From Phycisphaerales bacterium (GTDB lineage: Bacteria > Planctomycetota > Phycisphaerae > Phycisphaerales > SM1A02): 64,000 bases of DNA. This document shows, piece after piece, positions 51,876-60,591 of this stretch. Position 1 is the first letter of the stretch, and each line of letters starts with the position of its first letter. The notes below the pieces were generated by a model. That model was not told the origin of the DNA and ran no database searches. It saw nothing but the letters and a program-made list of their open reading frames with translations. The translations under genes were made by a program, and so were the position numbers. Location: the NCBI GenBank assembly GCA_009691785.1, contig SIAM01000004.1, positions 1 to 64,000 on the forward strand, in the 5' to 3' direction.

Positions 51876-53720
51876 ATGAGCAAAAAACCTACCAACGAAG
51901 AAATGCCAGATCCCCAAGATCGATTAGCCGCGTCATTGGAAGCTGCTGGGCCCAACGAAGAAATGCCAGATCCCCAAGATCGATTAGCCGCGTCATTGGA
52001 AGCTGCTGGGCACGCCGCGTGGCATTGGAATTCGACCACCGGTTCCGCCTGGTATTCGAAGACGTTTCTAAAACTTTTAGGATTTAGCCGCGTCGAGTTT
52101 CCAAACCGCTTTGAAAGTTTTGCCAGCAACCTGCACCCCGAAGATATTGGTCGTGTCTTTCACGCCATTGCCTCGCACCTGCACGCGGGGTCTGAATTTG
52201 ATTTGGAATTTAAAATGCGCACTAAGGAAGGAACTTGGCGTTGGGTTCGCGCGCGAGGTAGCGCGAATATTGATGGCGGAAAATCAAACGTAATGATGGG
52301 AACGCTTACGGCTTGGCCATTGTTCGCCGCACGCGATCGTCTGGCGGCATCGACCAGCGATCAACTGACCGCGGCATTGCAGGATCAAAGCAAGAGTTCG
52401 CGTGATCTTGAAATTGTCCGCAAGGATTTGGTGGCGCAAAACCGGGCGCTACAAGAGGCACAGGCTTCTGCGGAAGCAATCACGAAGTTAAAAAGCAGTT
52501 TCTTGGCCAACATGAGCCACGAAATTCGCACGCCCATGACCGCCATACTTGGCTATATCGATCTTCTTTCAGAGGAGCAGGAGGACCCCAAAGACCGGGC
52601 GCTTGCGATCAGCGTCATTCAAAGAAATAGCAGGGACCTTCTTACGATCATTAACAACACTCTTGATCTGTCAAAAATTGAAGCCGGAGGAATGGGTGTA
52701 GAAATTATTCCGTGCGCGCCGCTGAACATGATTCAAGACGTTGTTGCCCTACTGCAATCACGAGCGCGGACCACAGGACTTGAATTGTTTGTTGAGTTGA
52801 AGTCGCCCGTTCCTGAAATTATTGAAACAGATCCAACGCGTTTGCGCCAAATTTTAAGCAATCTGATTGGCAACGCGATTAAATTCACGGAACACGGCGG
52901 TGTAAATGTTATGGTTGATCTCACCAAAGAAGCGCTTGAGCCCCGCGTGGATCCCGATGCCAGCGACGCCCCGCCCGCGCCAATTCGACTTCGAGTGCAG
53001 GTAAAGGATACCGGTATTGGTATTGATGAAGAGCAAAGACTGCGATTGTTTAAACCTTTTACACAAGCGGATCCATCGATCACGCGGCGATTTGGCGGAA
53101 CAGGTTTGGGACTCACCATAAGCCGGCGTTTTTCGCGAATGCTTGGCGGCAACATTACAAGTAGTAGCGAGGTTGGTCGTGGAAGTCTTTTTATTATTGA
53201 AATTGGAATTGGAAATTCAAACCTTGGCAAAATGATTTTAACTTTGCCGGAATATTCGCCTGGAAAATCTAATTCAAAATTACAGATGACGGGTCACGAT
53301 TCTGTCACAACAAAAGATCTCAAAGACATAACCGTGCTTGTTGCGGAGGACGGCGAAGACAATAGAAGATTGATCGTTCATCATCTCACGCGCGCAGGTA
53401 TGAAAACCACCGTGGCCAACAACGGACTTGAGGCCATCAAACTTGCTCTTGCCGCACAGCGACAATCACGCGCGCACGACTTAATTTTAATGGACATGCA
53501 AATGCCCGTTATGGATGGATACGAAGCCACAAAAAAATTACGGGAGAAGGGGTGGCTTGGTCCGATTGTGGCGATCACCGCGCACGCCATGCTCGGCGAT
53601 CGCGAGCGTTGCATAGAGGCGGGTTGCGACGAATATTTAACCAAACCGATCGAACGTAATGTGCTCATTCAAATCGTGAAAAAAATGGCTCAAAAACCAC
53701 AAAAAAATCAAAATAGATGA
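51876..53720 (+). CDS. soluble hybrid histidine kinase (PAS-HisKA-HATPase-REC)
   Basis: 614 aa without membrane helices. Residues 6-45 are two identical 20-residue units from a 60-bp tandem duplication. A PAS domain follows (about 45-140, with PEDIGRVF and the WRWVRARG strand), then a coiled coil. HisKA has His215 in MSHEIRTPM. HATPase shows NLIGNAIKF, DTGIGI and GTGLGL. A C-terminal receiver (about 485-605) has phospho-acceptor Asp540 in LILMDMQMP. Hybrid kinases pass phosphate from the receiver to an HPt; a single-domain HPt protein is encoded at 26277. The stimulus is unknown. Confidence 0.95.
   Translation: MSKKPTNEEMPDPQDRLAASLEAAGPNEEMPDPQDRLAASLEAAGHAAWHWNSTTGSAWYSKTFLKLLGFSRVEFPNRFESFASNLHPEDIGRVFHAIASHLHAGSEFDLEFKMRTKEGTWRWVRARGSANIDGGKSNVMMGTLTAWPLFAARDRLAASTSDQLTAALQDQSKSSRDLEIVRKDLVAQNRALQEAQASAEAITKLKSSFLANMSHEIRTPMTAILGYIDLLSEEQEDPKDRALAISVIQRNSRDLLTIINNTLDLSKIEAGGMGVEIIPCAPLNMIQDVVALLQSRARTTGLELFVELKSPVPEIIETDPTRLRQILSNLIGNAIKFTEHGGVNVMVDLTKEALEPRVDPDASDAPPAPIRLRVQVKDTGIGIDEEQRLRLFKPFTQADPSITRRFGGTGLGLTISRRFSRMLGGNITSSSEVGRGSLFIIEIGIGNSNLGKMILTLPEYSPGKSNSKLQMTGHDSVTTKDLKDITVLVAEDGEDNRRLIVHHLTRAGMKTTVANNGLEAIKLALAAQRQSRAHDLILMDMQMPVMDGYEATKKLREKGWLGPIVAITAHAMLGDRERCIEAGCDEYLTKPIERNVLIQIVKKMAQKPQKNQNR
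51892..52011 (+). repeat. perfect tandem duplication of 60 bp
   Basis: Bases 51892-51951 and 51952-52011 are identical over the full 60 bp. The unit is in frame and adds 20 residues (P/T-NEEMPDPQDRLAASLEAAG type) to the N-terminus of the hybrid kinase. The absence of any mismatch indicates a recent event or an assembly artefact. Confidence 0.97.
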
Positions 53721-53760
53721 ATTTGGTTGTAGCAGATTTCAAAATATATAAAATGTGTTT

Positions 53761-53789
53761 TTGACGCATCTGGTGCGAAGCCGTAACAT
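53761..53789 (+). promoter_or_regulatory. sigma70-type promoter TTGACG-N17-TAACAT
   Basis: A -35 TTGACG (53761-53766) is followed by 17 nt and the -10 TAACAT (53784-53789). It lies 20 nt before ATG 53810 of the phosphoesterase gene. This is the best two-part promoter seen in the window. Confidence 0.6.
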
Positions 53790-53809
53790 TCGTTCCCCTT
53801 GGAAATCAT

Positions 53810-54604
53810 ATGCGAATAGGCATCATTAGCGACGTTCATGGAAATCTGGAAGCACTGCAAACAGTGCTGGCCGATATTGACAGCAAGAGCGTTGACGCAA
53901 TTGTTTCTCTTGGCGACATTGTTGGCTATGGACCTGATCCAGTCGCGTGTGTTGACTTGGTGGCCAAGCGATGTAATTGGAGCCTGATGGGCAATCACGA
54001 TTACGCAGTGATGTATGAGCCAACCAATTTTAACAAGGCCGCAGAAGAAGCCGCGTACTGGACACGCGAACAATTTGAATTACAGGCCAAACAGGATCGC
54101 GAAGAAGCGATCAGGCGATGGGAATTTCTAGGTAAGTTGAGGGTTCGTGTGACTATGGGGCAATTTCTCTGCGTTCATGGGTCGCCACGGCGACCGATTA
54201 ACGAGTACCTATTTCCAGAGGACGCTGAAAAAAGTAAAATGACAGCCATTTTTGAGCGAATTGATAAATTTTGTTTGGTGGGTCATACGCATGTTCCTGG
54301 TGTTTTCACTGGCGACAATGAATTTTATCCCCCGAATGAAATAGGCAGTGTTTATGAATTCAAGGATCATGAAAAAGCAATCTTGAATCCAGGATCTGTT
54401 GGTCAACCACGGGATTTGGATTCACGCGCCTCATATGCGATTTTAGATTTGAAGGAAGAGTCCGTGAATAACAAAGTGACCCTTGTTGCAAATCGCGCGC
54501 ACTTTTACAGGTTGGATTATCCAATTCAAACCGTGGTTGACAAAATTCACGCAATTCCAAAATTAACAAATTGGTTGGGCGACCGATTGCTTGAAGGGCG
54601 CTAA
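53810..54604 (+). CDS. calcineurin-like metallophosphoesterase
   Basis: 264 aa. The five family blocks are present: ISDVHGN (residues 6-12), SLGDIVGYGPDP (about 41), GNHDY (about 63), VHGSPR near residue 124 and GHTH near residue 155. The two-metal site should hydrolyse phosphodiesters or phosphomonoesters; the substrate is unknown. It resembles the MJ0936/YfcE group. GGAA is 7 nt before the ATG. It runs 3 nt into the yidC start, so the two are co-transcribed. Confidence 0.92.
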   Translation: MRIGIISDVHGNLEALQTVLADIDSKSVDAIVSLGDIVGYGPDPVACVDLVAKRCNWSLMGNHDYAVMYEPTNFNKAAEEAAYWTREQFELQAKQDREEAIRRWEFLGKLRVRVTMGQFLCVHGSPRRPINEYLFPEDAEKSKMTAIFERIDKFCLVGHTHVPGVFTGDNEFYPPNEIGSVYEFKDHEKAILNPGSVGQPRDLDSRASYAILDLKEESVNNKVTLVANRAHFYRLDYPIQTVVDKIHAIPKLTNWLGDRLLEGR

Positions 54605-54607
54605 TAG

Positions 54608-56824
54608 TTGAGCGAGCAGAAGAAAAAATCACGATTGCCGCTTACGCTTGCAGCAATTGTTGCCACGATTGGGGTAATTTCCGCGGCAATTTGGGGGCCC
54701 GGTTCCAAGAAAAATGGCGGCATGGATCCCGCAATGCCGGCGGCTCAGGTATCTAAAGGTGTGGCGCCTTCGTCCGCCGCAATCACAACACCCTCCGCCA
54801 CAACGGCCACAAACTCTGGCGCCACGCCAACAAACACAACCACCGCCGCGCCAGTGCAAACGTCCGCGCCAACCGCAACAATAAGCGCGCCGACAACGCA
54901 AAAGTTCACCGTGCGATTGCCATTGGGAACCACGGCGCCCACAACGCCCGCAATGTTGGGATCGCTTGATCCAGGCAAGTTCAACTATCAAATTCAATTT
55001 TCGCCAATCAGCGCTGGATTTTCCAGAATTATTTTCAGCGACTTTTGGAACGATGCAGTGGCCGCGCAGCAGTCGCGACGACATCAAGCGGCGTTGAATA
55101 GCAAAGAGGCAAATGTGCCAGCGTTGCCAGCGGATTCTTTGCGCTATGAATTGCAAACCGTGCAAACATTGCAGGGCTATCAAGTGCCACTGTTTAGCGC
55201 GCGCGGCGTGGAGATAGATGGAAGCACGGTAAGTTTGTATGGAGCAGTGTGGGCTGAGCGATCTCCGGGCGTGTTTGAAACCGAAGTGGTTGGAGAAAAC
55301 GGAAGTGTCGTGTTGCGCGTTATGCGGCAATTCACGCTGGCTGAAAATTCATACGACTTGACCCTGCAACAAACCGTGCAAAATGTTTCGCCAGACGCGC
55401 ACTCGGTCCGCTGGATTCAATATGGTCCCGGCGATTTGTCCATAGATCAAAGCGGCATGATGGACATTCGCCGATTTCAGTTTGGATACTTGTACAACGC
55501 GCAGCGCGATCCAGGCCGCGCCAATGTAGTGGTGCACGGCGCAATGTTTGAGCGCTCTGAAGCGTTGAAGAAAATCACCGATGGCACGCCGCAGTTGTGG
55601 CCGCAACCTGATCACAAGGCGCAAGGATTTGAGTTGAGTTGGTACGGCACAACCAATCGATATTTTGCGCTTGCGGTGCACGCTCCGTTTGCTCCGCCAA
55701 AAGACAATTCAAAAAACATGAGTGCCGTGGAAAGCGTGTTTGCATTGGCGGACGCGGACGCGGCAACACAAACAGTGGTGTGTGAACTTCGCAGCGAGCA
55801 AATCCAACTAGAGGCTGGTGCGACCGCGCGCTTTAACATGGGTATTTACGCGGGTCCACTCAGTCCCGAAGTGCTCGCTGTTACAGAGCCGTACCAAGCG
55901 TTGCGCATGGACGGCTTAATTGAATATCTCATGGGAGGCTGTTGCAGTTTTTGCACTTTCAGTTGGCTTGCTGATTTGATTGTGATCATGCTCACATTTC
56001 TGCATGACTATGTTGTGTTTGACTGGGCCATTGCCATTATGGTGTTGGTTATAGTGGTGCGATTTTTTCTGCACCCAGTCACCAAGCGCAGCCAGATTTC
56101 AATGACCAAGGTGACGCGTGGAATGGCGTCGATTAAGCCAGAACTTGAAGCGTTGCAGAAGCGCTATCCCGGTGACACCAAGAAATTGCAGGCGGAGCAA
56201 ATGCGCCTGTACCGCGAGAAAGGCATTAACCCAGTGGGTTGCGTGGGCGGCATGTTGCCAACATTCTTGCAGACACCAATTTGGATCGCGCTGTACGCCG
56301 TGTTGTATTTTGCTTTCGCGCTGCGCCAACAACCCGCGTTCTTTGGCGTGTTCCAAAATTTCGGCGGCTGGCAATTCTTAGGCGATCTCAGCGCGGCGGA
56401 TCATTTCATTCGCTTCTCAACGCCTTTGATCAAGTGGCCATTTGAGTTTGCGTCCATCAATCTCATTCCAATTCTGATGGGCGGACTTTTCTTCCTGCAG
56501 CAGAAATACATGACGCCGCCGCCAAACGCGTCCATGACGCCGGAGCAACTGCAGCAACAAAAGATGATGAAGTGGATGACAGTGGTGTTGTTTCCAGTCA
56601 TGCTTTACAACGCGCCAAGCGGATTGACCCTGTACATCATGACCAGCACCACGATTGGAATTTTTGAGGGCAAACGCATTCGCGCGCAAATGGACAAGAT
56701 GGATTTCACACCCAAGCCGCGCGATCCAGCCAAACAAGATCGCATTGGTCGTTTCTATGAGAAGGCTATGGAGCGTGCGCGCAGCAAGCGCGAGACGCAA
56801 AAGCGATTTAAAGATCGCGAGTGA
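54608..56824 (+). CDS. yidC: membrane protein insertase YidC
   Basis: 738 aa starting at TTG 54608, the only in-frame start before the first helix (residues 10-30). A low-complexity Ala/Thr/Pro linker (30-95) and a periplasmic beta-sandwich (about 110-435) follow, then the conserved core of about five helices from residue ~455, including the YidC signature near LLPTFLQTPIWIAL and FLQQKYM. It inserts membrane proteins, alone or with SecYEG. A basic tail follows the last helix (ribosome contact). Length is larger than E. coli YidC (548 aa) because of the linker and periplasmic region. Confidence 0.95.
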   Translation: MSEQKKKSRLPLTLAAIVATIGVISAAIWGPGSKKNGGMDPAMPAAQVSKGVAPSSAAITTPSATTATNSGATPTNTTTAAPVQTSAPTATISAPTTQKFTVRLPLGTTAPTTPAMLGSLDPGKFNYQIQFSPISAGFSRIIFSDFWNDAVAAQQSRRHQAALNSKEANVPALPADSLRYELQTVQTLQGYQVPLFSARGVEIDGSTVSLYGAVWAERSPGVFETEVVGENGSVVLRVMRQFTLAENSYDLTLQQTVQNVSPDAHSVRWIQYGPGDLSIDQSGMMDIRRFQFGYLYNAQRDPGRANVVVHGAMFERSEALKKITDGTPQLWPQPDHKAQGFELSWYGTTNRYFALAVHAPFAPPKDNSKNMSAVESVFALADADAATQTVVCELRSEQIQLEAGATARFNMGIYAGPLSPEVLAVTEPYQALRMDGLIEYLMGGCCSFCTFSWLADLIVIMLTFLHDYVVFDWAIAIMVLVIVVRFFLHPVTKRSQISMTKVTRGMASIKPELEALQKRYPGDTKKLQAEQMRLYREKGINPVGCVGGMLPTFLQTPIWIALYAVLYFAFALRQQPAFFGVFQNFGGWQFLGDLSAADHFIRFSTPLIKWPFEFASINLIPILMGGLFFLQQKYMTPPPNASMTPEQLQQQKMMKWMTVVLFPVMLYNAPSGLTLYIMTSTTIGIFEGKRIRAQMDKMDFTPKPRDPAKQDRIGRFYEKAMERARSKRETQKRFKDRE

Positions 56825-56927
56825 GTTGGTGGTGTTGCGCGCCCGCGCCGCGTTGTGGGCGGGTACAAGTTGTGTGTTGACCCAGCGAATATCCAGCGTT
56901 TATCCAGCGTAAATTCAGTGTTTATTT

Positions 56928-56933
56928 AGGAAG
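56928..56933 (+). promoter_or_regulatory. Shine-Dalgarno AGGAAG that fixes the mnmE start
   Basis: AGGAAG is 9 nt before ATG 56943. A TTG three codons earlier abuts the site directly and is not favoured. Just upstream is a short direct repeat, TATCCAGCGT twice, followed by a diverged copy. Confidence 0.6.
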
Positions 56934-56942
56934 TTGACTTGT

Positions 56943-58457
56943 ATGAAAAACAAAACAACTCCCACAGGAAACCAGAATGATCAATGGCAACTGAATGATG
57001 TCATTGTGGCGGTGTCGAGCCCAGTCGGTCAATCCACCCGCGCGGTGATACGAGTTTCTGGAAACGGCGCGCTTGAAATACTAAGAAAAACGGAGCGAGT
57101 TTCCGCCATTCACCGCCGCGGAATATTTTTCACCACATTGTTTTTTGCATTTGGTGAATTGCCCGCGCTGGTCATTGTCATGCCCGGGCCAAACTCATAC
57201 ACCGGCGAAGATTCATTTGAATTGCTTGTGCCCGGAAATCCGCATCTTGTGCAAATGATCGTGTCGGAAATTGTTCGCGCCAACAACAATGTTCGACGCG
57301 CCGGGCCAGGTGAATATTCATTACGCGCATTTTTAAGCGGCAAGTTGACGCTTGAACAAGTGGAGGGCGTGGCCGCCACTATTTCCGCGCGCACCGATGC
57401 GGAACTTCGCGCCGCAGAGCAGTTGCGCAAGGGAACGCTTGGACACATTGCCGCACGATTGTTGGAAGCGCTTGCCGATATGTTGGCGTTGGTGGAGGCG
57501 GGAATTGATTTCACGGATCAAGAAGATGTGGTCGCAATTTCGCCCGCGGTGTTGTGCGCTGGATTGCGCGCGGCGCTGCACGAAATGCGGAATATTTTAA
57601 ACGCCAGCATTCCCATGGAGCACTTGGAGTGCGCGCCGTGGGTGGTGCTGACTGGAAACACAAATGCCGGCAAGAGCGCATTGATGAACGCCCTGTTGCA
57701 ACAGGACCGCGCCGTTGTGACCAACCAAGCGGGCACTACGCGCGACGCGTTGGTTGAGCCATGGGTTGTTCCTGTGGCTGGCGGAAATTTAGAAGTTTTG
57801 CTGGTGGATTCGCCTGGATTTATTGGAGATTTTACCAGCGAACTTTTATTGCTTGATCAACTGGGCCAAGAAGCCAGAGCGAAAGCCATTGAACACGCAA
57901 CGCTTATTGTGCGCTGTCATGCGGTCGGTGCGCCAGTTGTGGTGAAAGAGGGTGGCGCCACAGTGACGGCGGGGGAGACTGCGGCAGCGAATGAAATTAT
58001 TGTTGTAACCAAATGTGATTTGTTAGATGCCGCGCAAGTACCAAGTGAACCCAGTGTGTTAGACCATTTTTATGATTCCGCGGGGGCGCGCAGGTCTGGC
58101 GCAACCCACATGAACCACGCCGCGGGCGTGATATATACAAGCGCCAAAAATAAAATTGGATTGAAAGAATTCGCCCACGCGGTTGGCGCGGCGCTTTCTG
58201 GAAGCGGAATTTCCAACACTGGTCAAGGCATGGCGCTTGCGCAGCGGCACCGCGCGCTATTGGCGGCGTGCGTGATTGATTTACAACAGGCGCTTGCCGC
58301 GGCCGTGGCGGATGAATCTTGTCGCCATTTGAGAACGCCAGAACTTGTTGCAAGCGCCATGCACAGCGCGCTGGAAAATCTTGGCGGCATTGCCGGTCGC
58401 ATGACGCCCGACGACATTCTTGGCCGCATCTTTTCAAGGTTTTGTGTGGGTAAATAA
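56943..58457 (+). CDS. mnmE: tRNA modification GTPase MnmE, divergent G-domain motifs
   Basis: 504 aa. MnmE, with MnmG, makes 5-carboxymethylaminomethyl-type wobble uridines. The N-terminal folate-binding domain is marked by PGPNSYTGEDSFEL and PGEYSLRAFLSGKLTLEQVEGV. The G domain sits inside the helical domain: G1 GNTNAGKSALMN, G2 TRD, G3 DSPG (usual DTAG) and G4 TKCD (usual NKxD). The C-terminal cysteine motif FCVGK is intact. The altered G3/G4 are unusual for this enzyme. Start ATG 56943 is chosen by the AGGAAG site. mnmG is not in the window. Confidence 0.88.
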   Translation: MKNKTTPTGNQNDQWQLNDVIVAVSSPVGQSTRAVIRVSGNGALEILRKTERVSAIHRRGIFFTTLFFAFGELPALVIVMPGPNSYTGEDSFELLVPGNPHLVQMIVSEIVRANNNVRRAGPGEYSLRAFLSGKLTLEQVEGVAATISARTDAELRAAEQLRKGTLGHIAARLLEALADMLALVEAGIDFTDQEDVVAISPAVLCAGLRAALHEMRNILNASIPMEHLECAPWVVLTGNTNAGKSALMNALLQQDRAVVTNQAGTTRDALVEPWVVPVAGGNLEVLLVDSPGFIGDFTSELLLLDQLGQEARAKAIEHATLIVRCHAVGAPVVVKEGGATVTAGETAAANEIIVVTKCDLLDAAQVPSEPSVLDHFYDSAGARRSGATHMNHAAGVIYTSAKNKIGLKEFAHAVGAALSGSGISNTGQGMALAQRHRALLAACVIDLQQALAAAVADESCRHLRTPELVASAMHSALENLGGIAGRMTPDDILGRIFSRFCVGK

Positions 58458-58530
58458 ATACGAAGATCAAATTGTGTTGCCCATGTATTTGGGTGCGCAA
58501 TACAAATTACGCACCAGGTCGCGCGCACAA

Positions 58531-58540
58531 TCGCTACCTT
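58531..58540 (+). promoter_or_regulatory. TCGCTACCTT extended -10 for the thioesterase gene
   Basis: TACCTT (58535-58540) ends 6 nt before ATG 58547. No Shine-Dalgarno sequence is present. It supports ATG 58547 rather than the longer frame starting at 58472. Confidence 0.5.
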
Positions 58541-58546
58541 GCCCAC

Positions 58547-58927
58547 ATGAAAGGTTCCCTGACTGTGCGTGTGCGATATTGCGAATGCGACCCAATGGGC
58601 GTGGTTCACCACACGGTGTATCCAATTTGGTTTGAAATGGGGCGCACGGAATTGTTGCGCTCAACTGGAAAGACCTACCGCGAAATGGAAGAGGCCGGCG
58701 CGTTCTTGGCCATTGTTCGTTTGCAGGTGAGTTATAAAAAGCCCGCCAAGTACGACGATGAAGTGCGCCTAGAAACCACCATGACAGATATTGGCCAAGT
58801 GAAGATTGAGCACACGTACGAATTGTTTCGCGGCGATGAATTGTTGTGCAACGCGTCCACCACGCTTGCCTGCATTGACCGCGAGGGCAAGGCGCGGCAG
58901 ATTCCAGAGAATTTATTTTTGGCGTGA
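58547..58927 (+). CDS. acyl-CoA thioesterase of the YbgC/FcbC hotdog-fold family
   Basis: 126 aa. The catalytic Asp is in RYCECDPMGVVHHTVYPIWFEMGR (Asp near residue 14, motif DxxG...Y), and the following long helix is typical of 4-hydroxybenzoyl-CoA/YbgC thioesterases, which hydrolyse short acyl-CoA. The leaderless-type -10 supports the shorter start. A longer frame upstream begins in the mnmE-thioesterase spacer. The Tol-Pal genes that usually accompany YbgC are not present here. Confidence 0.88.
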   Translation: MKGSLTVRVRYCECDPMGVVHHTVYPIWFEMGRTELLRSTGKTYREMEEAGAFLAIVRLQVSYKKPAKYDDEVRLETTMTDIGQVKIEHTYELFRGDELLCNASTTLACIDREGKARQIPENLFLA

Positions 58928-59018
58928 GCGCGGAGTTTAAGCGAGCCACTTTGGGGCGGCGGCGCAAACGCACATCATGTTCTACATACATTGAGCAAGC
59001 CGAAATTTTGCCGCCACA

Positions 59019-59510
59019 CTAATCGCGTGGCTTGGGGTCGTCTTGAAATTTTCCAAGCCGCGTGCGCACGCGCAACAATCCCTGAATCACATTTTTCAGG
59101 TCGTTCTCCAAACCTCCACGCAATGCGCGGTCCACTTCAAAGGCCGCGGCTGAACTTTCCACCAATAATGTCAATGTTCCAGCTCGCATGGATTCAACTG
59201 ATGCAACTTTTTGCAGCGCAAGCGGCGCAAGTTGCATCCACGCATCACTTGCCGCACCGATTGATTTTTCCGTACGGACAAACTGTTTGGCAAATATGGA
59301 AACATCTTTATTGATGGACCGATCAGGCTCTCGCCACGCGCGCCAGGCGCTTAGTTTCTGAAGTCGTTGCTCAAGTGGATCCACTGAATCATGGTATCGC
59401 CCAAGCACGCGCGACTGAAACGCGCGCCAATGCCAAGGATTTTTGTCACAAATGCAAACCATAGTTGCTATGGACGCGCCGCCTAAAACGCCGCACGCCG
59501 TCGCTGCCAC
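59019..59510 (-). CDS. hypothetical exported protein
   Basis: 163 aa, starting at GTG 59510. An N-terminal hydrophobic stretch (VLGGASIATMVCIC) is a short signal-like segment. The remainder is helical with Trp/Arg-rich WHWRAFQSRVLGRY and a heptad-like helix near residues 45-75. No family is recognised. Its start lies base-to-base with the plus-strand ATG 59511 of the ABC gene. It is flanked by the thioesterase and ABC genes and shows no shadow relation to a longer frame. Support is length and coding-like composition only. Confidence 0.5.
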   Translation of the reverse strand: MAATACGVLGGASIATMVCICDKNPWHWRAFQSRVLGRYHDSVDPLEQRLQKLSAWRAWREPDRSINKDVSIFAKQFVRTEKSIGAASDAWMQLAPLALQKVASVESMRAGTLTLLVESSAAAFEVDRALRGGLENDLKNVIQGLLRVRTRLGKFQDDPKPRD

Positions 59511-60590
59511 ATGAACGCACTGGAGTATCCTTTGGTCACCGTGCTTCCAATTCGCCTAGAAAAATTGCGCTGCGAGTTTGGATCGACCGTTGCGGTGGAT
59601 TCAGTTGATTTGCACATTCCAGCGGGCTCGCTGTATTTCATGTTGGGACCGTCCGGTTGCGGCAAGACAACGCTGCTGCGCATGATTGCGGGCTTTCAAG
59701 AACCCACCAGCGGAAAGATTTTTTTTGGCGACCGCGACGTCACGCACACGCCGCCAGAAAAGCGCAACGCCGGAATGGTTTTTCAAAGTTACGCGCTGTG
59801 GCCACACCTGAGCGTGTTTGACAATGTCGCATTTGGACTGCAAGTGCGCGGCGTGTCCGCCGCCGAGCAGGGCAAGCGCGTTGGAGCGGCGCTTGAAATG
59901 GTCCGCATGGGACATTTGGCGCAGCGGAAACCGAATCAACTTTCTGGTGGTCAACAACAACGCGTTGCCTTGGCGCGCGCGATTGTTTTTAATCCTGAGG
60001 TGTTGTTGCTGGATGAGCCGCTTTCAAACTTGGACGCCAAGTTGCGTTTAGAAATGCGCGCCGAAATTAAGCGTATTTGCGCTGAAATTCATATGACCAC
60101 CGTGTATGTCACGCATGACCAAAAGGAGGCGTTAAGTTTGGCCGACGACCTGGTGGTGCTTCGCGACGGACGCATTGAACAAACGGGCGCTCCGAAACAG
60201 GTCTATCAACAACCGCACAATTCATTTGTGGCGGAGCTCATGGGCGAAACCAATTTTATTCAGGGCACCGTGAAATCATCCAGCGACACTGGCAGTGACA
60301 TAAAAACCGCCGCTGGCATATTGCAAAGTAGTTGCGCTAGCGCGGACGTGGGTGCGCAGGTGACGCTCAGTATTCGTCCCGAGTCGCTGCGAATTGCCGA
60401 TGAGCCCAATTGTATTCGCGGAGTTTGCAAGAGCAGCCTATATTTAGGCGAGATGTCGCAACACCACGTTGAAACGCTCGTTGGTATTTTGAAAGTGTTC
60501 GAACTTGATCCACGCGAGACCACGCGCGTTGGACAACAATTGTCGTTGCGCGTGCAACCCGACGCCGTAGTGGTGCTTGCAGGGAAATAA
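59511..60590 (+). CDS. ABC transporter ATP-binding protein (CysA/PotA/UgpC type)
   Basis: 359 aa. Walker A GPSGCGKTT lies near residue 47, Q-loop VFQSYALWP near residue 90, signature LSGGQQQRVALARA near residue 145, Walker B LLLDEPLSNLD near residue 166, and H-loop YVTHDQKEA near residue 200. A C-terminal TOBE-type regulatory domain follows (about 250-355). This matches ATPases of molybdate/polyamine/sulfate/iron or sugar importers. No permease or binding protein lies nearby, so it is an orphan ATPase shared between importers (inference). ATG 59511 abuts the divergent gene; GTG 59541 is an alternative start with TATCCT 9 nt before it. Confidence 0.93.
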   Translation: MNALEYPLVTVLPIRLEKLRCEFGSTVAVDSVDLHIPAGSLYFMLGPSGCGKTTLLRMIAGFQEPTSGKIFFGDRDVTHTPPEKRNAGMVFQSYALWPHLSVFDNVAFGLQVRGVSAAEQGKRVGAALEMVRMGHLAQRKPNQLSGGQQQRVALARAIVFNPEVLLLDEPLSNLDAKLRLEMRAEIKRICAEIHMTTVYVTHDQKEALSLADDLVVLRDGRIEQTGAPKQVYQQPHNSFVAELMGETNFIQGTVKSSSDTGSDIKTAAGILQSSCASADVGAQVTLSIRPESLRIADEPNCIRGVCKSSLYLGEMSQHHVETLVGILKVFELDPRETTRVGQQLSLRVQPDAVVVLAGK

Positions 60591-60591
60591 A

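Noticed and set aside
51701-52087. A plus-strand frame across the kinase start, including the duplicated unit in another frame
   Set aside because: It overlaps the hybrid kinase in a different frame and shows only the mirror of the 60-bp duplication; the kinase frame carries all the domain motifs.
56825-56942. GC-rich stretch and repeated TATCCAGCGT upstream of mnmE as a regulatory array or terminator
   Set aside because: The GC-rich part forms arms of only about five bases, and the repeat has two exact copies plus one diverged copy. Neither supports a named element.
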